NCBI GenBank assembly: GCA_010645155.1
Contig: JAAGOF010000075.1
Location: 165,533 to 229,532, forward strand
Source of the DNA: Tigriopus japonicus
Taxonomy: Eukaryota > Arthropoda > Copepoda > Harpacticoida > Harpacticidae
Length of the DNA: 64,000 nt
Direction of reading: 5' to 3'
In this document: positions 12,301-23,798 of the stretch, piece after piece
Layout of the letters: each line of letters begins with the position of its first letter
How positions within the stretch are numbered: the first letter of the stretch is position 1
The notes under the pieces: generated by a model
What the model saw: only the letters and a program-made list of their open reading frames with translations
What the model was told of the DNA's origin: nothing
Databases searched by the model: none
Position numbers and translations under genes: made by a program

Positions 12301-13082
12301 GATGAGTCTACAAGCACCACCAATTCAGCTTGAAATTGTCCAGCATTTCCAACAGAGTGAATGTTATCCGCTTTAACTTGGACAGAGGCACAGGAATGAG
12401 GAGTGCTTAGATTGTGAACGTTATACCATCCTAAACATTCGCCAAAGTATGCAACTCCTGGTCGATTAAGACGAACATCCCCGTCCCATGTGGATCCATT
12501 GGGGATCACTGGCTGAGCCACCGAAGCCTCACAAAAGCTCGCTAAAAGAGTTACCTTCATTAAGATACAATTTAATTCATTATATACTTGCACCCTTTAA
12601 AAGTGTTAGCTCACTAGTGACACATTCTAGATTAGGGAACGCTTCGAATTGACCCGTTGGCAAGCATTTCAGAGGGATTAATCCAGAGGACCCAGGCATC
12701 CAATCTTTGAGCCTCATTCCAAATCGACAACGATAATTCAGCACCTGAAGTGAAAGAATGTAGTAAATTATGGAACATGTCCAAAAATGAAAAATGGCAC
12801 AAAGACTAACCTTATCTACTTGGATTGGCTCCTTACTCCAAAATGCAATTTCGAACCCATCAGGAGCCCGAGGAGCAACTTTACAATGACTTACTAAGAG
12901 AGGATGAATGTAAAGAAAACCTCATTAGCGCCAAGATCATCAGAATCCTCAAAACGGCGTTCTTCCAAAACTTACTGATGCATCCAAATGAATCTAAAGA
13001 TCCATTTCTTTTCCACGATCCATCCCATTGACATGTAAAAGTCTCAAAGCCAATTTTTGTAAACCCCTGATCGCATTCGTAA
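9304..13082 (-). CDS. CCP/galectin-like multi-domain protein, block A (12 exons)
   Basis: Minus-strand exons: 12976-13082, 12811-12893, 12615-12744, 11828-12541, 11127-11348, 10854-11057, 10560-10788, 10409-10493, 10222-10343, 9852-10159, 9409-9781, 9304-9348, about 870 codons. All borders follow AG/GT and phases agree, except for a one-base excess in 10854-11057. Most exons encode CCP halves or whole CCPs. Exon 4 (714 bp) holds an extra domain of about 150 residues inside a CCP; it faintly recalls a CBM2-like beta-sandwich but is unassigned. Exons 10-11 hold a galectin-like fold (ending FEIIVNGE ... GDLELTFLGF) between the first and later cysteines of a CCP. The canonical galectin W and R residues are not evident, so sugar binding is doubtful. 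An ATG at 13151-13153 is in frame with the first listed exon and would give a signal-like leader (MGSGEWYLLTMSICLQTF). Alternatively that stretch is a polypyrimidine intron end and the true 5' exon is unseen. The 3' end is also not found. Probably a secreted or surface recognition protein. Confidence 0.8.
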
Positions 13083-13646
13083 CTGATGAAGAAAAACGAA
13101 AAAGTTTGTAAGCAAATAGACATCGTTAGCAGATACCACTCTCCTGAACCCAAAAGCTGTTATATTCTTGTATTAACACAAGAACTTATTATGCCAATTT
13201 CACTTCATTAGATGTAAAAAAAAATCAGCAGAAATGGTTAGTGCATTACGAGATGCTGGGTCTCCAACAAAAAAAACAACAACCAAAAATAAGTACAATA
13301 CACTGTGATTGTAAAGTTGTTGCCCCATCCAAGCATCGAGGAATTTTGTTTCCCGCTACTGTTAAACTACTAGCTAAAATAAACTACAAAATTGAATTTG
13401 TAAGGGTATGATCTAAATATACAACCAATGAAGTTTTTTATAAGGTTTATAAGTTCTTTAAAAACTAATTTTTTATTAACTAAATGTTAGAAACAAATTA
13501 TAAGTTTGTGTGAGAGCCTTCTCCATTTTTCCTTACAACAAAAACTGAACATAATCTTTTTTACCTAATTTTTGAGAGATATTGCCCTTTGCGTGCCTCT
13601 GCCATTACACTTGACAAATCACTTTGGTCAGTAAACGTGATAGAAG
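13083..13646. other. Intergenic spacer between lectin gene blocks B and A
   Basis: Holds the 3' flank of block B and whatever 5' end block A has. No CCP first-half exon is visible here. Confidence 0.4.
13472..13477 (-). terminator. Candidate polyadenylation signal of block B gene
   Basis: AATAAA on the minus strand, about 170 bp downstream of the TAG stop at 13647-13649. The position suits the 3' end of the fibrinogen-domain gene. Confidence 0.45.
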
Positions 13647-16600
13647 CTAAAAATTAAACAAGACTGTTAATCCACCACAAATAAATAGAGAACTCAAAAC
13701 CAACGAACGGTCAAAGTTCTTGGGTCTTATCGCCGCGTCAACATAAGGAAGATTTCGACCCAACCCGCGAAAGCTTCGCCAAATAATTTCCGACTCAAGA
13801 TCTGTTGAAGTTTGGGAGTTCTGGCCAAAGATGTTAGCTCGAGTACAAGTTCCATCCATGTTAGGCAACGCCTGCAACCATCCACTGGCTTTGTGTTTGG
13901 TATTGCATGGTGAATTGGCATCCAAAGAGAACCCAAATCCATCTTGATCACTTAAAGAATCCCCGGCTTCGGATAATCCAGCCGAACTTTGAAAGTCCCG
14001 CAAACTTAACCGATAATTTGAGGAACCGTTCCCAATAGAAAATGTTTGGTAATGAGCTTGGGCCCATTTTCCATCCGAGTCCCACAAATGCACAATCAGC
14101 TCATGGTCGTTTTCACTGACGATGCTATAAGGTCACATTTCATCAAAATAAAAACATTCGAAAGGGTATGACATGGCATGTGCAAAACAAACCTGTGAAG
14201 GTTGTTCAATCCTATCCAATACTCATTTAAATTGGAGTTTGAAGTGCTGTCTAAAGTAGTGGCTTGATATTCTCTCATGTCATTCGTCCCATTGAAGAAA
14301 TGCTGCAACTCAAAAATATGTTGCAGTTTCAATCCCCGAATGCAAAATAAGAACGATTTCGAATCTCAAAATGAATCTCAATCTCATTACCTGTTCATTG
14401 GCCAGCAAACCGTGTTTGTGTCGACGAAGCATTGTCGTCCACCCTTGATCACAAGAAACTGGAACAGCCTTTGATGGATCTCTGTCTCCACTTGGATCGA
14501 TTCGAAAGGTGCCAGAGTGGTGGAATCCCAAGCGATAGATCTCCGAGCAATCCTTAACCGGAGGTATCAAATCTAGATGAAATTTGTTGACATCTTTAAG
14601 GTTATTTTTTAAGTCACACAAGGTTATTTAAGGTGAGGTCGTATTCAAGCAATCCTGAAACCATTGGTAGAACGTGTCTCACCCAGATCCGAAAAATGGG
14701 GTATGAATTCAATGATTTCGATATTATTTGGGCTCGACTCCACTCGAAAAAGTCTCACAAAATGTGGATGTTCGAATATCCAAGTGACAGCAATGTTCGA
14801 GGTTCGCTTTTCCTCGACCTCTATTTCAAGGAAAGGGTCGCCATTTGAGTCCAATTTGTATTTCAAAAGGAATTCGTGAGACAATGGAAGTGAGCCGTAA
14901 ATCATCGTTACTCCATCGACATAATAACTGTCTCCAAAATCAATTTCAATCTTAAATGGGTTTGTGCCAGCCAAGAAGTGAGTGGAACTGCCCAAAGATC
15001 CATCGATAATCATATTTGGAGTAGTAGTAGTAGCAATATTCATGGGGATACTGGCCGGGATCACAGAAGCGGTGAAAGACGATGAGTTGACAAACTTTCC
15101 TGAGATAAAAAAAAAACAATTGAATTGTCAGCTACGAGTTATGCTTGAACTACTTTAATAGTCTACTATTGATAGAAATAGATAAGGTGGCCTTCACACA
15201 AAAACCTGTTCAGTCAACTAAATCTGATTAGAAGTTAGTTAGATTTTTGAATGTTCGAGTACCACAGTTCCTCGCGATTGGAAACAATCAAGCCCCAATG
15301 TGCTGATGATGTTGCACAAAAGCTGCCTATGTGAACAACAATTACCGCATAATGGTGTTCCGATTGCTGTTGCACTGTCGCGTATTAGACTGAATTGGGT
15401 ATTCTCGTCTACTTTTTTGCAATAATTTCCGTCAAGAGAGAAAATGAATAGATGACATCTCGAACTCTTCTTGCAAGTTTTGAAACATTCTTCAGTATCA
15501 GACGACGAACTGGTTGATGTAGTAGAGCCAGTTATCGTATAACCTCTCCAATAACACTGACCTGAAAGAAATGATAATAACTAACCATTTTTTAAAAAAT
15601 GTAAATTTAACCAAAAATGTTACCTCTCCAAGCAGGTTCGATTTTTTTCAAATATCCACCAGGTACTGTTATATCCGATTTTGGAGTGTCACAAGTTTTT
15701 GCTGAAATTTGTAGGTGAGGTAAGTGAACCGTAATTTCAGTATTGTCAGTGTAGCAAAGCCATGAACGAAGTGTTAAAAATGCGAATCAATAATGGCTTT
15801 TAAGCACTCACTTCTCACGCAAAATGGAAACGGTATGGCGTAGTTGTAGTTGCCAATTGATCCTTCACAAGGCAAATCAAATGTCCAATTAGAGGGTGAG
15901 TCAACAAAGCTACCACCTTTTCGACATTGATAGGTCACGGATTGTCCAAAGAGTACAAGATCCTGAGGCGGAATAAGCTCCAGGTCATGAATTTCATCAG
16001 GAATGGGCGGATAGTCACATGCAATCCCTAAGGGAAAAGGATAGATGTCTCGACGCTGATGAGGTAAGGATCGTCGGTAAATCGGCTAACTTAATCGAAA
16101 AGGATCAATTTCTTTTTAACCAAAATTCAAGATAACTATTAAATTTGATCAAGATTAAATGCCAAAGTAATCCATATTTGAACATGTTCATGTATACAAG
16201 TAAAAAAGGGTACTGCGTACTTCTACCGATGATTTTTTGGCGTGCAACATTTTACCGCAAGCGCATTTTCCAACATATTAAATATTTGGACAAACAATGC
16301 TTCTTTTTCTTGATTTCAAATTTCTGGTAAACGAATTAGACCTCAAAGTCTACAAAGTAACAATCTAAAACAGAGATGAACGACAAAAAAAAAATACAGA
16401 ACAGTAAGAGTGCAAGTTAAGTCGGGAAAAATAGCATATTAAATTGGCACAAATGGCATATTATATTGGCACAAGTGGAATTTCATATTGGCTACTTCAA
16501 ATATTGGCAAAATTAAACGAACTGAGTAAATATTCAGGTGTCATTTAAGGGAAAACTAAGAAAGTTAACAATGTTAGCCAAACATGGTAAGTCTTTCGTC

Positions 16601-19600
16601 TCTTGAACCTCAAGTACATTCCCCTAGTCGGTTAACAGACATCAAGAATAGAGGAAAGGTTGTGGCAGATCCCTGGCTGGAGTAGCAACAATCAATTATA
16701 TCAAGACAATATATTGTTACATAGACTATTATCATGCTTTTAAATATAGGTTTTGACACTTTATCTACCGTTGTTTCAACGGCATATTCTGTTAAGTTTC
16801 TAAAATATCCATACCCTTTTCTCTCTATCACTCAGGGCGAGAGAAAAATGTCAAATTTACAGAGTTACGGAGAGAATGTTATTTGATGTAAAACCTCACA
16901 CAGCTATGATTTTGCAATGTTTTGCTCCTACTGCCCTAATCCCCCCATCCCCTAACAGTTTTGCCCCTCGTTACTTGTTACAAATATTTTTAGCTAAAAA
17001 GACAAAAAAAAAAGATTGATCAACTCGACTTGGAATAAACAAACAACACTCACGTTCACATTTCAAATCCTCGGGCTGGATTTCCCATAATCTGTTGAAT
17101 CGGCATTTTGTAGTGGTCTTTCCCGTTGTAAATGCTTGACTATCATCGGCTTTTTTTAGGACAAAGCGCTCGGAGCTGCACCCATAGCTAACATGAATCA
17201 ATCTTTCAGTCAAGGTCGTCCTTTCAAATGAAAAAAAATCACCCTTTCCTTACTTAATCTCATCTTGGTATACAAATTTTCCATTAGGCTGAGGGGTGGA
17301 GACATTGGAGACCACCAAATTAGGAACCGTGTGGTTGTAAGGGTCAATACATTCCTTTCGAGTTGTGCAAACCGGGTAGTCCGTGATGGAAGGATATACT
17401 CCTCCAGTTTGACAAGTGACCGTGAAGCTGTTATTCAAAGCCTCGTCTTGATCTTCAAAGAAACCACCATCTGCACATTGAAGTATCACAGAATCGTCTA
17501 TTTGAATAGCTATATTATCCATATCGCCCGGTTTGGTGAATAGGTTGCCAAAGGCGATAAATTGATATTTTCCATAAGTGTCTGACACCTCAGGAACTCC
17601 CCCTACGCAATGTGTGACTATAAATTCAAAAGATGCAGCTAGTTAAAAGATGTTCCAATAATGACGCTCTCTTTTAACTTACGAACACAAGTATCAGTAA
17701 TGTTGGTCCATAAATTCATACCATAACAGGACCGCGCTTGATATTGATTTCCACTTGCAAATCCAAAGTACTGATCACACTCGTAACTGAAATTGTCAAA
17801 TTGCTCGTGAATTGCAGAATGTGCGAACGCCAATGCACAAGGAAGGAGCCCGACGCCTCAGTGGGCTACTTTACTTATTGACTTACTCCACTGTTTCGTC
17901 TTTACTAAATTTGGTTGTTCCAGTTTGCACTGGGTGGCCATTAACCAAATGTGAATCGCTTGGTGGGTTGCATTCAATTGGCAGAACACAAGTAGGCCAA
18001 ATGGTTGGGTAGTTGTATGAACCATTTTGCAAGCATTGAACTGGGAATTGGTTTTTGTTGGGATCTGTGTCAAATACCCTGGGGCTGATACAAAAGTACC
18101 AGATGTTTTCCAAAAGCGAAGTACGGTGACTGCTCAAATCGCTAATTATTGTTTGACTGTGGTCGTAAGCACGGAGGAAAATGTTGGATTTGTCTTCTAT
18201 AGACTGGGTACAATGAGATGCTGAAAGGAACAAGAAAATGCATCAAGACTTCCAACAAGGACATGCCGGATTAACCCAAATTCCGAAAATTTCGAGTAAA
18301 TATCAATTGTCAAAATTGATCCAAAATGATCAGCACAAAGGATTGATTTCCATCCATTATGATCATAATAATTAGAGCAAGGATAAAAAAGTTAAAACAT
18401 AAACGTGAATTTATTTTTCAATTTTTTGCCCTTTTTTGATAGATTTAACTTTTGTCCATCAAAGAGCTTTTTTAACTGTTTTAGCCACATTTTTGTATCT
18501 CAGGGCATATTTTTTGAGAAAAATTTGCAACAAGCGCCTCCATATTTTGTGCTTTGGCGCAAATCTGCCGCTTTTGGGGGTCCGATGAACGCGCTTTTTT
18601 GTTCCTTTCCGGTTTTTTTTTTTTTTTTGCTTTTGAAGTCCAAGGATAATAACAAAAACTTGCATGTTTGACCTCTGACTTTTTTATCAAACGTGTTGAT
18701 TTTTGATGATTTAGACATCAAAGGTTTTGAAATGGTCAAAATTGGGAAAGGGTTTTTGAAAAAAGGCCCCAAGTCAAAAAAGAGCCCAATATGATAGGAA
18801 GGGACGGACAAAAAGTGCAAAAATATGTGTGGAAACATAAAGTTTTTTTTGCCTTTTGTCACTTTCCGCTTTCATTTCCCCTTTTTATTCACGAATTCGG
18901 CCCAAAATAGTCAAATAGCTGAAAATATGCTCTCTTTTTGGAAAAATGTCAATTGTTGGAGGTATTTTTCAGATTTGAACGCACATCACAAAACTTCGTG
19001 CAAATCATAGAAATGAAAAAAGTAATGGCGAAAAATGGCCTTCTCGTATTTTGAGAGCAAAATTGTACTTGAATATCAAAATGTTTTCCGTCAACATTAA
19101 CACCTTTTTGAATTTCAAAAAAATGTGATTGTCATTTCTTTCTAGTATAGTTTTTGAAAAAAATAATTGAATTTATCTTTATATCGTGTATTTTTATATC
19201 CAGCTTGGAGTTGGGGTCCAGCAAATCGAGGACATTGATGTTATTTTCCCAGTTTACTTACCTTTTTCATAGAGCTTTATCAAAACATTTAAAAAGACTT
19301 TCTTTTAGCCCACCAAAGTTATTTTGAGAATCCTTAAAATTTCCAACGTAGGCAAAAGTATTTTTGTGAAGAACATCAAAGTCAAAAAGTTTGCTCTTCA
19401 AAATTACAAAAAAATGAAGAGGAGAATTTACGTAAGACATGCATGATATATTTTTTGCAATTTCATGAACTTTTTTGCGATTTTGATTGTTTCTTTTGCA
19501 CTTTGGTTAACGGTTTTGGGCAGGTTTTTGTACAACTTTTGGTAACTAAAAACCTATGTTTATTTGCGCTTTTTACCCGTTCCTAATTATCAGCATTTTT

Positions 19601-19807
19601 CAAGGTTTTATCTTGGTCTTTTCAATTTCACATTCTTTTTCATTTGCCTTCTTGGAATTTGCTTCGTTAAGAACAATTCAATCATATGTGATACGTAACT
19701 TACCAATACATTGCTCGTCCACGTTGCTCCATGTTCCATCAGCTTGACAAGTGACTGTTTTGGAGTGACTGCCGTCGCGAAATTTGAAGTTTTCGTCACA
19801 CGTGTAG
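13647..19807 (-). CDS. CCP-PAN-discoidin-fibrinogen membrane lectin-like gene, block B
   Basis: Twelve minus-strand exons: 19704-19807, 17887-18220, 17683-17786, 17254-17617, 17054-17187, 15812-16027, 15624-15701, 15346-15561, 14683-15099, 14391-14572, 14193-14302, 13647-14124 (2737 bp, stop TAG). Phases are consistent throughout with no interruption. Order: about 5.5 CCP modules (exons 1-6); a short linker; a PAN/apple-like domain (exon 8, CYWRGYTI ... ECFKTC ... CHLFIF); a discoidin-like galactose-binding fold (exon 9, IIDGSLGSSTHF ... IEIDFGDSYYVDGV); a fibrinogen-related domain (exons 10-12, DCSEIYRLGF ... EYWIGLNNLHR ... ANIFGQ); then a hydrophobic C-terminus (SLVLSSLFICGGLTVLFNF), either a membrane or a GPI-attachment signal. 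In arthropods and molluscs such domains serve recognition of sugars or microbes; that role is inferred here. Exon 1 starts mid-CCP, so at least one upstream exon with the signal peptide is missing from this model. Confidence 0.88.
18400..18960. repeat. Dispersed repeat in first visible intron of block B
   Basis: The minus-strand copy of the purine-rich family (see 7900-8020) lies at 18500-18640. It continues into AAGTCCAAGGATAATAACAA at 18636-18655, which recurs inverted near 60942-60965. A poly-T run lies at 18614-18628. The overlapping frames on both strands are low-complexity artefacts. Confidence 0.5.
18961..19703. other. Remainder of the first visible intron of block B
   Basis: T-rich, with no exon-like segment or repeat match recognised. 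Confidence 0.4.
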
Positions 19808-21693
19808 CTGAAATAGGAGTTTTTACGTTACCTACGAACTAAAGCGTGGGTTCTTTTTGCGCATTGCTCAAGCATGTCGTGATTGGGATCAAAATCAGGA
19901 CATCTTTGTCAATCACTGAATCCTTATTCTAAGACCTTAAAACTATCCTTAAATTCAAAAGTATCCTTATTAGCCTATTTCAGAAAATTTGACAAGATTG
20001 GAGCTGACTTTAGTTATTGTTTGGCATTTCTTGCTCTTAACAGTTTTATTTGACCATTTTCGTTGAGTGTATCCCGTTTGGTTGTTTCATAAAATATGTC
20101 TCCTTGGGAATTCTTCATAATATATTTTTGAAGAAGACGCCATCTTTCTCGGAGAGAGATAGCCCATTTTGAATAATGCCAAGACCAAACTATTAGAAAG
20201 GTCACATATCCCCTCTTCATGTTGGTTTTTTAATTAACTCATGACTTGCATTAAACATGCCACATGAGCCTGAAAACGTTTGATAACTCACACAGGGTGC
20301 TTAAAATTTCTTTGGTTTTTTGGTGAGAGATTCATGCGAAGTCGGGCTGGACATGGGCGAGGCGAGGTTACTTTTTCTTTCAACTGTTTCTCTTCGCGGA
20401 AAATACTTAATTTCGAAAGTTTTTTGGGACAAATGAACATTTGTATACGCTCAAATCACGAAAATAAATCACTTGCATCAACAAAAACGCTGTTTAAATA
20501 CATAATTGGAGCATTCATGTGGGAGGAGACGTGGTGTCGTTGTTAGCGCAGTTTCCTATAGTGAGAGAGGTCCCAGGTTCGATTCTCCTCCCCGACCTTT
20601 CTCAAGGAAACTTTTAGACGTTAATCCACACCCACAGACGGAGAACCATTCTGATACCGGACTTGAAATTGCCTATCGGAAATGATTTGGACGATGTGAT
20701 GGCTGGCTTCGCTGGCTGGGCGAGGCTCAACCCTCCGACCCTAGCACCAACAATCCAAAAAAAAATTCCATGAACATTTGATGGAATTGCAGATTTGAAG
20801 GCTCTAAAAATTATCATGCGCTAAATGGATATTGATACCCATTCGGTTCAATTCCTAACTGCACGTTCTATAAATAGTTAAGAGATGGTTTTGGAGATTC
20901 TTTTGTTTTTTGTTTTTTATATCTTTTAACCCTATATCTGGTGCGCTCATCTTACATATTCTTCCTTGTTACTGTGACTTCAATAAAGGCTACTAGACGT
21001 CTAAACATTTGAAGAAAAACCCGTTTTCACCACCGTGTATCTTTAAACAGTTAACGATTAGAAACACGAGAAAACGAGGGAGGGAATGCCATGGTGAATA
21101 ATTCATTGTCAAAAAAAAGAAATCGGTGGCTTACAAGTAAGGCCAAGAAAATTATTTTTAGGGAGAGTTGGAGTTAACAAATCATGCCAAAGTAGCCACA
21201 GTGCTGTTGTATTCTTGCTCTACTAACCTCTGCTCTATTTTGCATATAAATCTTGTACTCAGTTGAAAATGAATGTGCTGAACATTTCACAGAAAAGCAT
21301 TCTGTTTCATTTTCCCAGATTTTTTTTGCACTATTTTCAATCAAGCAAAAAATTTTTTTGCTTGAATTGCATTATTTCATTTTTTGGCGTTTTAACGAAA
21401 TTTGGTGCATTTTTCTGGCATTTTTTTCTTTCTTAATTGCACTTTTGGCCTTCTTGTCAAATTTGGAGTTTTCCCAATTTCTTAAAGAACACAGATATTT
21501 TCTGCCATTTCAAATATTTCACCACATTTCATCATGATAATGTCATAAAATTTAAGTTCGATATGACTGACATAAAAAAATTTTTTTTTTTGTTGGTTGT
21601 GGAAATTTTTACTTCCCCATACAAGAACTGCATTCCTTGTAAAACAAACAAATCATAAATCTTTTTTGTATACAATTAACATTTAAACGAAAT
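19808..21693. other. Upstream flank of block B, mostly unassigned
   Basis: The missing 5' exon(s) of block B should lie here or farther right. A minus frame from 20220 (MKRGYVTFLIVWSW...) has a hydrophobic start, but no convincing donor splice site follows it. A tRNA-like segment at about 20530-20600 is listed separately. Confidence 0.35.
20525..20600 (+). repeat. tRNA-derived (SINE-like) segment
   Basis: Contains a pol III A-box-like GTTAGCGCAGT and a B-box CAGGTTCGATTCTCC in tRNA-like spacing. The acceptor stem does not close properly, so it is a degenerate tRNA or SINE head and not a functional tRNA gene. The poly-A run at 20757-20765 could be the SINE tail. Confidence 0.4.
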
Positions 21694-22990
21694 TTAAAAT
21701 ATTGAATTTGGTAGTATGGTAGAATTTGGTAATATGATGGTGGGTTGATCAGGAATAGTATTTACAAATTTGTCTAATCCTGCCTTAAATGCTGTTAGAG
21801 GATCAGGTCCTACATATTCCCGACAAAGACTAATGGGCAAAAGATTGAACAATGAAGGAGCCCGATAAAGAAGACAGGAGGACTTCATTGATCGAACTAG
21901 CCTTCATTCCCTTGGGTTTGGAGCTGCTCTCAGAACGCACATAAAACCTCTAAGATCGCTACAGCTGATCTCAAAACCTGGGTTAGGACAGAGCCCATGA
22001 ACGCTCTTGAAGACATACAGTATCAGATACCTTTCATACCTTCTCTGAGTACTGTACAACCCTAACTTCTGGAGCCTCTCCCAATACGAGATCTCTCTCA
22101 TTCCTTTGATGTTCCTAGTGAAACATCTTTGGACCTGCTCGGCCTTCGGCAAACCTGCCGAACTCATTGGAGCCCAATTGGGGGAAGCAAATTCAAGATG
22201 CGGTTAAACAATAGACTTGTACAGAGTTAGCATCGCAATACTATCTCTGGACTTTAAAGTGCGATAGATCCAGCCACATGTTTGAAATGCCTTCCCCACT
22301 TTCAAATTTCCTCATCAAACTTTCCATCATCTTGGATGACAACTCCTAAATCCCTCATGGACGATACTTGCTCAATATCACAACCTCCATTGTCTTCGAG
22401 CGGAACATCTAATTTTGACGTCCCATACGCCATTGCGCGAAATTTCATGCCAGGAGAAGCCATGTTACTCTTTGCAACTCAAGAGTAGACTTTCTCCAAG
22501 TCCTTAACTAGACTTTTGAGTCCTGACCACTCCTTCCACGAACTAATTTCGTGTCATCAGCATATGATGAAATACTGGCTTTTGTACGGAATTTCCGAAA
22601 AGGAGCAAAATAGAGAATGAAAAGGATGGGACCAAAAATTGATCCTTGAGGAACACCTGATTTGACATCATACATGCCACTAAATGTTCCTTCAGCATTT
22701 TGCTTCCTTTCACAAATGAAGCTTTCAAAACAATTCATGATCTTCCTTATCAAAGGCCTTGGCAAAGTAAAAATAGACTGCATCAACTGACTAGTGACTT
22801 CCAAGCCCAAATTATCTGTTCAATATGGTCAACCAATAGGATGACTGTACTAAAATGGGCTCGAAACCCATGCTGTTCAGGGGAATGATGTCATGGACTT
22901 CCAAATAACACCAGGCTTGGACTTCATGATTTTCTTTGCAATACTGGAAGTCCGAGAAATGGGCCTATAATTACCAGGGAGATCGATTAT
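21694..22990 (-). pseudogene. Decayed non-LTR retrotransposon (LINE) reverse transcriptase
   Basis: Minus-strand frames joined across frameshifts and stops carry, in order from 22990 leftward: LPGNYRPISRTSSIAKK, QHGFR, FAKAFDK, SGVPQGSIFGPILF, SSYADDTKLV (the catalytic YADD), PHLEFASPNWAP, YWERLQKLGLYSTQRRYERY, and the C-terminal SLFNLLPISL region. This order is that of jockey/CR1-type LINE ORF2. The endonuclease half is absent (5' truncation at about 22990). At least two frame changes and several stops make it dead. The sub-lineage is not assigned. Confidence 0.85.
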
Positions 22991-23290
22991 CGATTATTTG
23001 TTAATAATAATTCTAATTTAACTTAGAATATAACTTGAAACATGAATTGTTTGAAGGAAAATAAATCCTTTGTATGGACTTCTTACTGCAAAAAACTTGC
23101 CATAATACGGGTTTTTATGTCGTCAATGTCAAAAAAGTTGTTAAAAATTGCTGAGATCCGACATAAGGGCGCCATCTCATTACCAAGAATTGACAAAGAC
23201 TACATTCAAGAACCACTGGAACACGATTAGTTCTAAGAGTGTTTTGATAGGATCGGGAAGTTGGTCATTTTCAGGTTAATCGTTCGAACA

Positions 23291-23798
23291 TTAGACTGTT
23301 TGCTTTTTCTTCACAGGGTTTTTCCTCTTATTCTTCCTGGTCAAGTAGTTGGGGCTAATTGGGTCCTCATCGTCGGTGTATCGATTAAACAATGAGAACA
23401 CCACTGACCAAAGATACATGTTGATGATCCCTGCAATAAAAAAACGAATCATCAAAAGTTAATCAACTCGCCCGATACACTGATTAGTTTCACTACTTAC
23501 ACAATGACATCCCAATACCGAGAATGACCGGACCAAGTAGATCCTCACGAGTCTCTTGATATTCCAAAAACTTGAAGATGATCACAACAGGTCCGATCAG
23601 GATCACAGCCACCATAACCACCAACCAAGGAAGAAAGTACTCAATTTTCTTTCTCCACACGCCCATGATCAAACCCAAGTTTTTGACCAATGACAAGACT
23701 TGCCAATAGATGAGCGGAATTGAGAACTCATAGATTTGCCAAGCAGAGGTGGCAAAGGCCACCAAAATATAGAAGATCCCAATGCAGATGGCGCCTTT
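23291..23798 (-). CDS. Small multi-pass membrane protein, last two exons
   Basis: Exons 23501-23798 (5' border approximate) and 23291-23430, joined by a GTAAGT...TTGCAG intron in phase 1, stop TAA at 23291-23293. The 145 residues read an intracellular-like start, a hydrophobic helix (AICIGIFYILVAFATSAW), a second pair (LPWLVVMVAVILIGPVVIIF and LLGPVILGIGMSL), a helix INMYLWSVVFSLFN, then a polar tail ending KNKRKNPVKKKQTV. The layout of short helices with a conserved-looking N-x-Y-x-W before the tail recalls the arthropod DUF4728/Pasiflora-type four-helix proteins, but this is only a resemblance. The 5' exons lie to the right and were not identified. Confidence 0.65.

Noticed and set aside
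20014..20220. Possible first exon of lectin block B (hydrophobic start at 20220)
   Set aside because: No good splice donor in the needed phase; the remainder is basic and unlike a CCP.
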